Source of the DNA: an uncultured Merdimonas sp.
Lineage (GTDB): Bacteria; Bacillota; Clostridia; Lachnospirales; Lachnospiraceae
Length of the DNA stretch: 63,390 nt
Direction of reading: 5' to 3'
NCBI GenBank assembly: GCA_944378225.1
Contig: CALWGE010000007.1
Span: 1 to 63,390 of the forward strand
A model generated the notes under the pieces. That model worked only from the letters and a program-made list of their open reading frames with translations, was not told the origin of the DNA and ran no database searches. The number at the start of each line of letters is the position of its first letter. Within the stretch, counting starts at the first letter, position 1. Positions 1 to 9,609 of the stretch are shown here, one piece after another. The position numbers were made by a program, and so were the translations under genes.

Positions 1-56
1 CTTCAGATGTATGTTTTTTTAAATTTTTTGCATAGGTTTCTGGAATAGAATATTAA

Positions 57-86
57 TTGACAGAAAAGCGGACTCTGTACTATACT
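57..86 (+). promoter_or_regulatory. sigma-A promoter of nrdR operon
   Basis: TTGACA at 57-62 and TATACT at 81-86 are separated by 18 bp. The expected start is near 93, about 59 nt upstream of nrdR. The stretch before it is T-rich and shows no gene. Confidence 0.75.
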
Positions 87-151
87 ACATCTATCGGTGT
101 GCCGTCTGCAGCGACCGTAAACATGCAGAAGAAAACCACGGGAGGAATGTT

Positions 152-604
152 ATGAAATGCCCATTTTGCAGTCAGGAAAATACACGGGTGATTGATTCAC
201 GTCCGGCGGATGACAATTGTTCCATCCGGAGAAGGCGGCTTTGCGACGCCTGCGGAAAACGCTTTACTACTTATGAAAAAATCGAGACAATCCCCGTGAT
301 TGTCATAAAGAAAGATAATAACCGGGAGCCCTATGATCGCAGCAAAATCATGGATGGAGTACTCCGTGCCTGCCATAAGAGGCCGGTACCCCTTAAGGAT
401 ATCAATACAATGATTGATACCATTGAAAGCGATATCTTCAATCGGGAAGAGCGGGAGATTCCCAGCAATGTTATCGGCGAGATGGTTATGGATAAGCTGA
501 AAAGTCTGGATTCGGTGGCTTATGTACGATTTGCCTCGGTATATCGGGAATTCAAGGATGTGAACACCTTTCTGAGTGAACTGAAGAAAATGCTGGATAA
601 GTAG
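152..604 (+). CDS. nrdR: Transcriptional repressor NrdR
   Basis: This 150-residue protein has the family's normal length. It opens with the zinc ribbon (CPFC near the start, then CDAC near residue 32, with the Arg-rich stretch between them). An ATP-cone domain follows from about residue 48 (VIVIKKDNNREPYDRSKI). NrdR proteins bind (d)ATP and repress ribonucleotide reductase genes; no nrd gene is visible in this window. The start is preceded by GGAGGA at 141-146. It is the first gene after a good promoter, and the next gene begins 15 nt after its stop, so it probably leads an operon with the transporter-YqeG gene and the peptidase. Confidence 0.95.
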   Translation: MKCPFCSQENTRVIDSRPADDNCSIRRRRLCDACGKRFTTYEKIETIPVIVIKKDNNREPYDRSKIMDGVLRACHKRPVPLKDINTMIDTIESDIFNREEREIPSNVIGEMVMDKLKSLDSVAYVRFASVYREFKDVNTFLSELKKMLDK

Positions 605-619
605 AGAGGATCCTACGGA

Positions 620-2011
620 ATGACGATGAAAAATGACAGGGCAGCGGGTCATCTGCTTGCCCTGATTACAATTACGATCTGGGGAGCTACTTTTGTTGCT
701 ACAAAGACGCTTCTCAGAGATTATGACGCGCTTCAGATTATGCTGATGCGCTTCTTTCTTGCCTGGGTGGTTCTTCTTCTGATGACACGGAAAATTGAAA
801 AGCCCGTAAGTCTGAAGGATGAGGCGGGAATTTTTGCCCTGTCTCTTTTTGGCGTATCATTGTACTATTTTTTTGAAAACACGGCACTGACTTATACCCT
901 TGCATCCAATGTCAGCATTATTCTGGCAGCGGCCCCTATTTTCACTGCGGTTCTGGCTCATGCTTTTACGAAAGACGAAAAACTTACGGGGCGGATCTGG
1001 GCAGGATTTCTGATAGCCATTGCGGGCGTTGTACTGGTAGTGTTCAATGGAACGTATGTACTGAAACTGAATCCGCTGGGAGACGCTCTCTCCATACTGG
1101 CAGCTCTTTCCTGGGGAATTTATTCTGTGCTGCTGAAAGGATTTGTAGGACGTTATAACGGCCTGTTTCTGACCCGGAGGATGGTATTTTACGCGGCTCT
1201 TGTAACAGCGCCTTTTACAGTCTGGGAGAAGGGACTTCCGCCGCTGGCGCCTCTGGCAAAAGGAGAAAATCTTTTCTGTCTGCTGTTTCTGGGAATTCTG
1301 GGAAGCGCTCTGTGCTATGCTGCCTGGAATGCGGCTATCTGCCGCATTGGTCTTGTAAATACGAATAACTATATTTATCTGAATCCTTTTGTTACTATGG
1401 TGACGGCAGCTGTTGTGCTTCATGAGAAGATTACGGGAGCAGGCTTTATAGGGGCTGTCCTGATTGTGGGAGGTATTATTGTGTCGGAATACAGAGGGAG
1501 AAAATCACCTTTGGCATGTTTTTATCCAAAAGAATACCGAAACTCGACATATGAAATAGATTTTGAGGAGCTCTACAGCAGAGGATACAGAGGAATTCTC
1601 TTTGATGTTGATAATACGCTGGTGCCTCATGATGCTCCGGCTACCAGGGAGAGCGCGGAACTGTTTAAGCGGCTTCACGCCATAGGGTTTGAAACCTGTC
1701 TGATTTCCAATAATAAGGAGCCGCGGGTAACGCCCTTTGCCCAGGCGATGGACACTCCCTATGTATATAAGGCAGATAAGCCTTCGAGAAAAGGATTTCT
1801 GGAAGGGATGAAGCGGATGGGTACAGACCTGTCCGATACACTGTTTATCGGGGATCAGCTTTTTACAGACATCTGGGGGGCAAACCGGACAGGTATCTAT
1901 TCGATCCTGGTGAAGCCCATGAATCCCAAGGAAGAAATTCAGATTGTACTGAAACGATATCTGGAAAAAGCAGTACTGTATTTTTATCTGAAAGAACAGA
2001 AGAAAGGATGA
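620..2011 (+). CDS. DMT (EamA) transporter fused to YqeG-type HAD phosphatase
   Basis: This 463-residue protein joins two complete units. Residues 1 to about 297 are a ten-helix drug/metabolite (EamA) transporter, made of two internally similar five-helix halves. Residues from about 298 to 463 match a whole YqeG-family HAD phosphatase: FYPKEY opening, catalytic FDVDNTLVPHDAP near residue 325, SNN near 358, and GDQLFTDIWGANR near 410. YqeG is normally a separate protein of about 165-175 residues. At the junction an SD-like GGGAG (1496-1500) precedes an in-frame TTG at 1511, so free YqeG could also be made. The gene overlaps the next one by ATGA. The transported substrate is unknown; YqeG homologues are cytoplasmic phosphatases of uncertain substrate. 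Confidence 0.85.
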   Translation: MTMKNDRAAGHLLALITITIWGATFVATKTLLRDYDALQIMLMRFFLAWVVLLLMTRKIEKPVSLKDEAGIFALSLFGVSLYYFFENTALTYTLASNVSIILAAAPIFTAVLAHAFTKDEKLTGRIWAGFLIAIAGVVLVVFNGTYVLKLNPLGDALSILAALSWGIYSVLLKGFVGRYNGLFLTRRMVFYAALVTAPFTVWEKGLPPLAPLAKGENLFCLLFLGILGSALCYAAWNAAICRIGLVNTNNYIYLNPFVTMVTAAVVLHEKITGAGFIGAVLIVGGIIVSEYRGRKSPLACFYPKEYRNSTYEIDFEELYSRGYRGILFDVDNTLVPHDAPATRESAELFKRLHAIGFETCLISNNKEPRVTPFAQAMDTPYVYKADKPSRKGFLEGMKRMGTDLSDTLFIGDQLFTDIWGANRTGIYSILVKPMNPKEEIQIVLKRYLEKAVLYFYLKEQKKG

Positions 2012-3093
2012 AGCGGAATATGAGACTGGAAGCAGCAAGAAAGCTTATGAGAGAACGTCAGATGGATGCGGTTCTGGCAGTGCGGCCGGCAAACATCCGG
2101 TATCTGAGCGGATTTGTAGGGTCAGAAAGCTATCTGTATATATCGATGGATCGATGTGTTATTCTTACAGACAGCCGTTACACACTGCAGGCGGAAGAAG
2201 AGGGAAAGGGCTGTGAAGTACAGACTATCTCAAAAAATGCCGGTTACGGCACACTTCTGTCGCGTCTGTTTCAGGAAGATGGAGTGCAGGTTCTGGGATT
2301 TGAAGAGGATGCGCTTTTGTATGGAACTGCAGCAGCGCTTCAGAGGGAAACAGGACTTCCGGCAGAGCAGTGGAAGATGCTGAATGGATGCCTTTCTTCT
2401 CTGCGTGCCGTAAAAAGCGAAGAAGAAATCCGCTGTCTGGAGCAGGCAGAACGAATTGGGGATGATGCTTTTTCCTTCATTTTGAATGAACTGAAGCCGG
2501 GTATGACAGAGCTTCAGGTTGCGGCGCGCCTGGAATATTTCATGAAAAGTAACGGAGCGGAGGGAACAAGCTTTGATACCATCGTGGCTTCCGGTATTCA
2601 TTCTGCCATGCCTCATGCGATCCCGGGAGATAAGCCTCTGGAAAAGGGAGATTTTGTCACTATGGATTTCGGTTGCAAATATCAGGGGTACTGTTCAGAC
2701 ATGACAAGAACTGTTGTGATTGGAAAAGCCACTGAGCGTCAGAAAGAAATCTATCAGGTGGTGCTGGAGGCACAGCAGGCTGCGCTTTCCGGATTGCGCC
2801 CGGGGATGACCGGCTCAGAAGGAGACCGTCTGGCCAGGGATGTGATTGAAAAAGCAGGATACGGAAAATACTTCGGACATGGACTGGGCCATTCAGTAGG
2901 GTTTGAGATTCATGAAAAACCCGCGCTTTCCATGCAGGACGATACGGTGCTTTGCGCAGGCATGATCGAAACGGTGGAACCGGGAATCTATATTCCGGGA
3001 TTTGGCGGAGTGCGTATTGAGGACATGGTAGTTCTTACAGAGACGGGAATCCGCAACCTGACATCTTCACCCAAAGAGTTGATTGAGCTATAA
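2008..3093 (+). CDS. M24 family Xaa-Pro peptidase
   Basis: This 361-residue protein has the creatinase-like N-terminal domain (to about 130) and a pita-bread metallopeptidase domain. The metal ligands are recognisable: MDFGCKYQGYCSDMTRT, then HGLGHSVGFEIHE, VEPGIYIPG and the final GVRIEDM. Members cleave N-terminal X-Pro bonds using a two-metal centre in the cytoplasm. The start overlaps the stop of the transporter-YqeG gene (ATGA), implying translational coupling. Peptidase followed by efp is a common clostridial arrangement and fits a shared link to proline-rich peptides, although efp has its own promoter here. Confidence 0.92.
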   Translation: MKRNMRLEAARKLMRERQMDAVLAVRPANIRYLSGFVGSESYLYISMDRCVILTDSRYTLQAEEEGKGCEVQTISKNAGYGTLLSRLFQEDGVQVLGFEEDALLYGTAAALQRETGLPAEQWKMLNGCLSSLRAVKSEEEIRCLEQAERIGDDAFSFILNELKPGMTELQVAARLEYFMKSNGAEGTSFDTIVASGIHSAMPHAIPGDKPLEKGDFVTMDFGCKYQGYCSDMTRTVVIGKATERQKEIYQVVLEAQQAALSGLRPGMTGSEGDRLARDVIEKAGYGKYFGHGLGHSVGFEIHEKPALSMQDDTVLCAGMIETVEPGIYIPGFGGVRIEDMVVLTETGIRNLTSSPKELIEL

Positions 3094-3099
3094 AAGGGC

Positions 3100-3128
3100 T
3101 TGAAAATCCGGGAGTTTTATTATAGAAT
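3100..3128 (+). promoter_or_regulatory. sigma-A promoter of efp
   Basis: TTGAAA at 3100-3105 and TAGAAT at 3123-3128 are 17 bp apart. They lie just after the peptidase stop, giving a leader of about 90 nt for efp. Confidence 0.65.
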
Positions 3129-3227
3129 AAATTCAGGTAACTGTTGATTGCAGCAGTTGCAGGTTAAAATAGGATGCGCAGAAAAGAAGAAGAGCTGCGC
3201 CAAGGACAGTAGGAGGAAGAGTTAAGA

Positions 3228-3785
3228 ATGATTTCAGCAGGAGATTTTAGAAACGGTGTAACGCTTGAGATCGAGGGAAACGTATATCAGATTCTGGAGT
3301 TTCAGCATGTAAAGCCGGGTAAGGGCGCTGCCTTCGTAAGAACAAAGCTTAAGAATATCATCAATGGAGGTGTGGTTGAGAAGACATTCCGTCCCACCGA
3401 GAAATTCCCGCAGGCAAGAATTGATCGTGTAGAGATGCAGTACCTCTATTCTGATGGAGATCTGTATAACTTTATGAATACTGAGAATTATGATCAGATT
3501 GCCCTGAATGCAGATGATATCGGAGATTCTCTGAAATTTGTAAAAGAGAACGAGATGGTTAAGGTATGTTCTTATAACGGAAACGTATTCGCAGTAGAGC
3601 CGCCTCTCTTTGTAGAGCTGGAGATTACGGATACAGAGCCGGGATTCAAGGGCGATACCGCTACAGGAGCTACCAAGCCGGCTACTGTAGAGACCGGAGC
3701 AGTCGTTTATGTTCCGCTGTTTGTAGATCAGGGAGATAAGATCAAGATTGATACCCGTACAGGAGAGTACCTGTCCAGAGTATAA
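3228..3785 (+). CDS. efp: Elongation factor P
   Basis: The 185-residue length and sequence match EF-P throughout: a KOW-like N-terminal domain ([39 protein letters not shown], read in pieces), then two OB domains ending with the typical [20 protein letters not shown] binds ribosomes stalled at polyproline and restores peptide-bond formation. The residue at the loop tip, in KPGKGAAF, is Lys, the position modified in many bacteria; no modification enzyme is seen nearby. A GGAGG-type site stands upstream. The gene is monocistronic, with its own promoter and a terminator right after it. Confidence 0.97.
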   Translation: MISAGDFRNGVTLEIEGNVYQILEFQHVKPGKGAAFVRTKLKNIINGGVVEKTFRPTEKFPQARIDRVEMQYLYSDGDLYNFMNTENYDQIALNADDIGDSLKFVKENEMVKVCSYNGNVFAVEPPLFVELEITDTEPGFKGDTATGATKPATVETGAVVYVPLFVDQGDKIKIDTRTGEYLSRV

Positions 3786-3816
3786 GCAGTGACAAAGTAT
3801 TGAAGTGTTAAAAAGA

Positions 3817-3862
3817 GCCGTCTGCATGGATTGAATGATGAATCCGTGCAGGCGGCTTGTTT
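3817..3862 (+). terminator. terminator after efp
   Basis: A 16-bp stem (3817-3832 with 3841-3856, two wobble pairs, 8-nt loop) is followed by TTGTTT. Confidence 0.8.
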
Positions 3863-3915
3863 GCTCTTGCCGGCGTTTTTAACCGGAGCTTTGTGTCCGG
3901 TATCAAAAATAAAAG

Positions 3916-3953
3916 AGCTCCGGATCCGCACAAACGGAATCCGGAGCTTTTAT
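3916..3953. terminator. bidirectional terminator beside tRNA-Arg
   Basis: Arms AGCTCCGGAT and ATCCGGAGCT (3916-3925 and 3939-3948) have T-runs on both sides. On the - strand this ends the tRNA-Arg transcript a few bases after the tRNA. On the + strand it is a second stop after efp. Confidence 0.8.
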
Positions 3954-3955
3954 TC

Positions 3956-4028
3956 TGCATCTGACTAGATTCGAACTAGCGGCACCTGGCGTCGGAGGCC
4001 AGTGCTCTATCCACTGAGCTACAGATGC
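3956..4028 (-). tRNA. tRNA-Arg (anticodon CCG)
   Basis: Read on the - strand, the sequence folds into a complete cloverleaf of 72 nt plus discriminator A. The acceptor arm is GCATCTG/CAGATGC. The D-arm contains GCTCAGTGGATAGAGC. The anticodon stem CTGGC/GCCAG holds the loop CTCCGAC, giving CCG. The T-arm is CTAG-TTCGAAT-CTAG. The CCA end is not encoded. It reads the CGG codon. It has its own promoter upstream (4047-4075) and a terminator just after, and is the only - strand gene found in the window. Confidence 0.95.
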
Positions 4029-4046
4029 ATATCAACTACCTGAACT

Positions 4047-4075
4047 ATTCTACAACAAAAAATAAAATAGTGCAA
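4047..4075 (-). promoter_or_regulatory. promoter of tRNA-Arg
   Basis: On the - strand, TTGCAC (4075-4070) and TAGAAT (4052-4047) are 17 bp apart, about 19 bp before the tRNA 5' end. Confidence 0.75.
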
Positions 4076-4137
4076 GCAAAATTTTCCCGCGCAGTTCTAT
4101 CCATACAAAAGATATGGAAAAATTTATAAAAAAATAC

Positions 4138-4166
4138 TTGAAAAAGTAAAAATGCACGTCTATAAT
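4138..4166 (+). promoter_or_regulatory. promoter of DUF5688 gene
   Basis: TTGAAA at 4138-4143 and a perfect TATAAT at 4161-4166 are separated by 17 bp. The leader is about 95 nt. Confidence 0.8.
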
Positions 4167-4268
4167 GAAAATATCTTCTAAATCAAGCGGCATCTCGCCG
4201 CAGGAATCCCCAATGAAGAACAGACAAAAGAACAGAAAACAGAATAGGTGTAAAGAAAGGATGATGAA

Positions 4269-5162
4269 ATGAATTATCAGGAATTTGTTGGCACAGTTAC
4301 GGGCTTTTTGAGGGAGTCTCTGCCCTGCGGTACAAAACTGGAGATGCTTCCTCTGGAAAAAAATAATGGTGTAATCCTGGATGGCTTGTCTATCCGCCGG
4401 CAGGGTCAGAAGGTGGCGCCTGCTATTTATATGGACGCCTGTTATCGTGAATATCTGGGTGGACGTTCCCTGAAAGGGATCTGCGATCAGATTCTGGAAT
4501 GCTGTCAGGAGACGGATTTCGAAGCAAAGTTCGATACAGATTTTTTCACGGACTATGAAAAGGTAAGAGCTACTCTGGTATACAAGGTGATTAACGCAGA
4601 GAAAAACAGGGAACTTCTGAAAAAGATCCCTCATCTTCCCTATCTGGATCTGGCAATTGTATTTTATTGTCTTCTGACAGATACACCGGTGGGGAATGCG
4701 ACAGTTCTGATTCATAACAGCCATTTGAATCTCTGGAATATCAGATGCGCAGATCTGTACCGGGATGCGAAAGAGAATACGGAAAGGCTGCTTCCGGCCA
4801 GGCTGTCGGGAATGGCGGAAGTGATACGGGAACTGTCGGGCGGTATGGAGGAACCGGAGGATACGGGAGTACCTATGTATGTGCTTACAAATGTGCAGAA
4901 ATCACTGGGGGCTGCCTGTATTCTGTACAGAGACATGCTGAAAACCTGTGCAGACAGGTTTGGGGAAGCTTTTTATGTTCTTCCGAGCAGCGTGCATGAA
5001 GTGATTCTGGTACCGGCCTCGGCAGTCGAAAACCAGAAGGAACTTATAGCGATGGTTCGCGATATCAATCAGACACAAGTTCGTGATACGGAAATACTCT
5101 CTGATAATATTTATCTGTATTCTCCCGTTTCCGGGAATCTTACCCTGATAGAAAACGAATAA
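4269..5162 (+). CDS. DUF5688 family protein
   Basis: This 297-residue protein has no signal peptide or membrane segment. It fits the DUF5688 family, which is common in Lachnospiraceae and of unknown role. Recognisable stretches are the N-terminal GVILDGLSIRRQGQKVAPAIYM, the middle LPYLDLAIVFYCLL, and the C-terminal VLPSSVHEVILVPA. It is transcribed alone from a strong promoter. The next gene has its own promoter, so no functional partner can be inferred. No catalytic motif is visible. Confidence 0.75.
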   Translation: MNYQEFVGTVTGFLRESLPCGTKLEMLPLEKNNGVILDGLSIRRQGQKVAPAIYMDACYREYLGGRSLKGICDQILECCQETDFEAKFDTDFFTDYEKVRATLVYKVINAEKNRELLKKIPHLPYLDLAIVFYCLLTDTPVGNATVLIHNSHLNLWNIRCADLYRDAKENTERLLPARLSGMAEVIRELSGGMEEPEDTGVPMYVLTNVQKSLGAACILYRDMLKTCADRFGEAFYVLPSSVHEVILVPASAVENQKELIAMVRDINQTQVRDTEILSDNIYLYSPVSGNLTLIENE

Positions 5163-5217
5163 AAGTGGTAAAAACGCCTTTTGCTTAAAATGTTCACAAA
5201 TTTGTCATAAATTAAGG

Positions 5218-5246
5218 TTGCCTTTTCTGCGTAAGTCTGCTACAAT
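5218..5246 (+). promoter_or_regulatory. promoter of SH3b protein gene
   Basis: TTGCCT at 5218-5223 and TACAAT at 5241-5246 are 17 bp apart. The SD AGGAGG lies just before the ATG at 5329. Confidence 0.65.
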
Positions 5247-5328
5247 CGGTTTGTTACGAAATTGTTACATTTGTTAAATGAATATGATTATTGTGTTTTT
5301 GTAAATAGAATTACGTCAGGAGGCAGAT

Positions 5329-6429
5329 ATGAAATTTTCCATGGAAAATCTGAAAAATGTTTTTGATAAAGATAAGCTTGGTGACTGGATAGTGAAATAC
5401 AAGCGCCAGACGGCAGTAGGATGTGTGGCTTTCTGTCTGGTGGTATTTGCGGGAATCAGTCTTGCGGGCGGAGAAAAGACAGAGGGAAAAAATTCTCCGG
5501 CGGCTGCGGATACCGCTCAGGGAACGGAAGAGCAGCAGGGAGCTTTGGTTGCTGCGGGAGGAGCTGCTGAGGCGGCGGCCACTGCAGGGGCGAATCCTCT
5601 GGAGCAGGATGCTTATCCTGAAGTAAATGAACTGATACAGAATTATTATAATTATATGGCAGCCGGAGATATGGAAGGACTGGCATCCGTTGAAGATTCC
5701 ATTACAGAAGAGGAGCAGAACCGGATTCTGCGTTCCAAGGATCTGGTGGAAGGATATCAGAATATTTCCTGTTATACGAAAAAAGGTCTGGAAGATGGGG
5801 CTTATCTGGTATTCGTGTATTATGAGCTGAAATTTGCCCAGATTGACACGGCAGCTCCGGGACTGTCTGCTCTCTATGTTTATCCGAATGACGAGGGGAA
5901 GCTTGTGATCTTTAATGGAGAGGCCGGAGATGAACTGAATGCATATGTGGAAGCTATGGCTCAGGAAGATGATGTGCTGGCTCTCAGAGAAGAAGTGCGG
6001 GTGAAATATGAAGAGGCAAAGTCAGCGGATGGAAATCTGGCTGAGCAGGAGGCTCGTTATCTGCGGATTGCAGAAGGGGGAGCTGAGGAAGAGGTAACAG
6101 AGGAACAGCCTGCAGAGGAGACGACAGAAGAGCAGCCTGCAGAGGAGACGACAGAAGAGCAGCCTGCAGAGGAGACGACAGAAGAGCAGCCTGCGGAGGA
6201 ACCGGCAGAAGAGCAGCCTGCAGAAGAAAATACCGCAACGGCGCAGAACAGAGAAACCCGCTTTACAGAGAGCGTTCGTCTTCGTTCTGAGCCCAGCACA
6301 GAAGCAGAATATCTGGGAACTGCTTTCCAGGGAGAGCATGTGACACAGATTGAAAGCTATGAGGATGGCTGGAGTAAAATTAATTACAATGGCACAGAGT
6401 GCTACTGCATGACTCAGTATCTCGAATAA
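5329..6429 (+). CDS. Membrane-anchored SH3b-domain protein with Glu/Pro repeat
   Basis: This 366-residue protein has a short cytoplasmic N-terminus and one membrane helix at about residues 28-47. An Ala-rich linker follows, then a globular extracellular domain (about 85-240, with ELIQNYYNYMAAGDMEGL near its start). A low-complexity acidic repeat of TEEQPAEET type covers residues 257-301, and a C-terminal bacterial SH3 domain covers about 308-366 (RLRSEPSTEAEYLGTAFQGE). SH3b domains often bind cell-wall peptides, so a wall- or envelope-sensing role is plausible but unproven. The repeat probably acts as a flexible spacer through the wall. Its own promoter lies upstream, and no clear terminator follows. 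Confidence 0.75.
   Translation: MKFSMENLKNVFDKDKLGDWIVKYKRQTAVGCVAFCLVVFAGISLAGGEKTEGKNSPAAADTAQGTEEQQGALVAAGGAAEAAATAGANPLEQDAYPEVNELIQNYYNYMAAGDMEGLASVEDSITEEEQNRILRSKDLVEGYQNISCYTKKGLEDGAYLVFVYYELKFAQIDTAAPGLSALYVYPNDEGKLVIFNGEAGDELNAYVEAMAQEDDVLALREEVRVKYEEAKSADGNLAEQEARYLRIAEGGAEEEVTEEQPAEETTEEQPAEETTEEQPAEETTEEQPAEEPAEEQPAEENTATAQNRETRFTESVRLRSEPSTEAEYLGTAFQGEHVTQIESYEDGWSKINYNGTECYCMTQYLE
6097..6231 (+). repeat. five 27-bp tandem repeats inside SH3b gene
   Basis: Five units of 27 bp (6097, 6124, 6151, 6178, 6205) encode the nonapeptide TEEQPAEET and variants. The second and third units are identical at DNA level, so copy number may change by slippage without breaking the frame. Confidence 0.9.
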
Positions 6430-6570
6430 AAACGGAAAACAGAAATTTTATCAGAATTATTCAGGCGTCGGCGTGGAAAGAAAGAGGTTTTCTTTGCATG
6501 CTGGCGCTTTCTGTGTATAAACAGCAGAAAAGAGTTCAGGTCATCTGCATAAAAAGCTGAAAATTCCACA

Positions 6571-6579
6571 TGCTATAAC
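6571..6579 (+). promoter_or_regulatory. possible extended -10 promoter
   Basis: TG at 6571 with TATAAC at 6574-6579 forms an extended -10 element. No clear -35 is seen. It precedes the 146-residue protein gene by about 40 nt. Confidence 0.35.
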
Positions 6580-6619
6580 CAGGTTTGAATAGCCGGAAAC
6601 AGCATCAGGAGGAATTAAT

Positions 6620-7060
6620 ATGCTTACGACCGCAGATTTAGCAGTTTTGAATGAGGCCTATAGAAATACAAAGGCCGGCCTTGAAGCCATTAATGCAGTA
6701 ATCAGTAAAGTTTATGACGAAGATCTTGCGCTGGATTTGAATCGCCAGGCAGTACGTTTTCTGACTTTGGAGGATAAAGTGACAGATAAAATCCGGGAAG
6801 GCTGCAGACGCCCTGAACAGGCTTCGCCGATAGGAAAGGCTGTGCGATGGACTTCTATGCAGGCCAGCACGCTTCTTAATACAAGTACGGAGCATGTGGC
6901 TGATCTGATGATTCAGGGGAATGCAAAGGGGATTACAGATTTGATGAAAGCAGTGAAGACAAATAAAGGGGCGAGAAAAGAGTACTGCGAGCTGGCTGAG
7001 GAAATTATGGATTTTGAAGAAAAAAATATTGAACGTCTCAAGAACTATCTGGGTGATTGA
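6620..7060 (+). CDS. Small all-helical protein, function unknown
   Basis: This is a 146-residue soluble protein predicted to be nearly all alpha-helical. Four amphipathic segments (about 3-30, 34-60, 75-100 and 108-143) suggest a four-helix bundle. I do not recognise a named family with confidence; the layout resembles small ferritin-like or DUF2383-like bundles, but a full set of metal-binding Glu/His residues is not evident. An AGGAGG site precedes the ATG. It stands alone between the SH3b gene and gdhA, with its own weak promoter-like element. A structure prediction would be informative because sequence motifs are absent. Confidence 0.6.
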   Translation: MLTTADLAVLNEAYRNTKAGLEAINAVISKVYDEDLALDLNRQAVRFLTLEDKVTDKIREGCRRPEQASPIGKAVRWTSMQASTLLNTSTEHVADLMIQGNAKGITDLMKAVKTNKGARKEYCELAEEIMDFEEKNIERLKNYLGD

Positions 7061-7075
7061 AAACAAAAATATTAG

Positions 7076-8662
<1,587 letters not shown>

Positions 8663-8738
8663 TTGAAGGCTGGATCCGAATACACAAATTTTTTGCAGAG
8701 ATAAAAAGCATAAATACAGCGGGCCGCTGTCAGCGGCA

Positions 8739-8787
8739 CGCAAAAAGAAAAAGCAGTCTTTATGACTGCTTTTTTCTTGCGCCTTTC
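8739..8787 (+). terminator. terminator after gdhA
   Basis: A long stem runs from CGCAA at 8739 to TTGCG ending near 8782, with inner arms AAAGCAGTC/GACTGCTTT and a T-run on the 3' side. Confidence 0.85.
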
Positions 8788-8805
8788 TGCCGGATCCACT
8801 ATAAT
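8777..8805 (+). promoter_or_regulatory. promoter of RluF-type gene, -35 inside terminator
   Basis: TTGCGC at 8777-8782 and TATAAT at 8800-8805 are 17 bp apart. The -35 box is the outer end of the 3' arm of the gdhA terminator. Confidence 0.65.
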
Positions 8806-8853
8806 AAGTCCTGCGGAAGAAAACGCAGAACAAATGATGGAAAGGACAGAAGA

Positions 8854-9594
8854 ATGGAAGAAATTCGTCTGAATAAATACTTAAGCGAGTCCGGCGTATG
8901 TTCGCGCCGGGAAGCGGACAGACTGATAGAGCAGGGCAAGGTTCTGGTGGACGGAAAACCTGCCGTCATGGGAATGAAGATCCGGCCGGATCAGGAGATC
9001 CAGGTGGGCAAACAGATCATAGGCGGACACCGGGAAGAAAGAGTGCTGCTGGCGGTATACAAGCCCCCTGGCGTCATCTGCACCACGGATCCAAAGGAAA
9101 AGAGGAACATCGTGGACTATGTGGGTTATCCTGTCCGGATTTACCCCATCGGAAGGCTGGATAAGGATTCGGAAGGTCTGATTCTGATGACCAATGACGG
9201 AAGTCTGGTGAACAGAATTATGCGCTCTTCCAATCATCATGAAAAAGAGTACCTGGTGACAGTGAATAAACCGGTGACGGATGCTTTTCTGGCACAGCTG
9301 CGAAAAGGCGTGCGGATCCGCAAAGTAGAAAAGGGAGAGGTCCTGATGGATACGGTGACGCGTCCCTGTGAGGCGGAAAAACTGGGGAAGAACAGCTTCC
9401 GGATTATTCTGACTCAGGGCCTGAACCGGCAGATTCGCAGAATGTGTGAGACTCTCGGATATCAGGTAGAGCATCTGAAGCGGGTGCGGGTACTGAATAT
9501 TGAACTGAAGGGCATGAAACCGGGTACCTGGCGGAAGGTAACGGATCGGGAGATGGAAGAGCTTCTGGAGCTGATCCGGGATTCACGGGGATAG
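8854..9594 (+). CDS. RluF/RluB-type 23S rRNA pseudouridine synthase
   Basis: This 246-residue protein has an N-terminal S4 RNA-binding domain (IRLNKYLSESGVCSRREADRLI) and an RsuA/RluB/E/F catalytic domain. The catalytic Asp lies in IGRLDKDSEGLILMTNDG. The stretches HEKEYLVTV and GLNRQIRRMCE fit RluF more closely than RluB. The family converts a specific uridine of large-subunit rRNA to pseudouridine; the exact site cannot be told here. It begins the run rluF-like, ligA, HAD, glgB, mscS, with a promoter overlapping the gdhA terminator. Confidence 0.88.
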   Translation: MEEIRLNKYLSESGVCSRREADRLIEQGKVLVDGKPAVMGMKIRPDQEIQVGKQIIGGHREERVLLAVYKPPGVICTTDPKEKRNIVDYVGYPVRIYPIGRLDKDSEGLILMTNDGSLVNRIMRSSNHHEKEYLVTVNKPVTDAFLAQLRKGVRIRKVEKGEVLMDTVTRPCEAEKLGKNSFRIILTQGLNRQIRRMCETLGYQVEHLKRVRVLNIELKGMKPGTWRKVTDREMEELLELIRDSRG

Positions 9595-9609
9595 ACAGAA
9601 CACCGGAAA

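Noticed and set aside
5984-6339. Leu/Cys/Ser-rich open frames opposite the 27-bp repeat
   Set aside because: Generated by the repeat on the opposite strand; no start signals.
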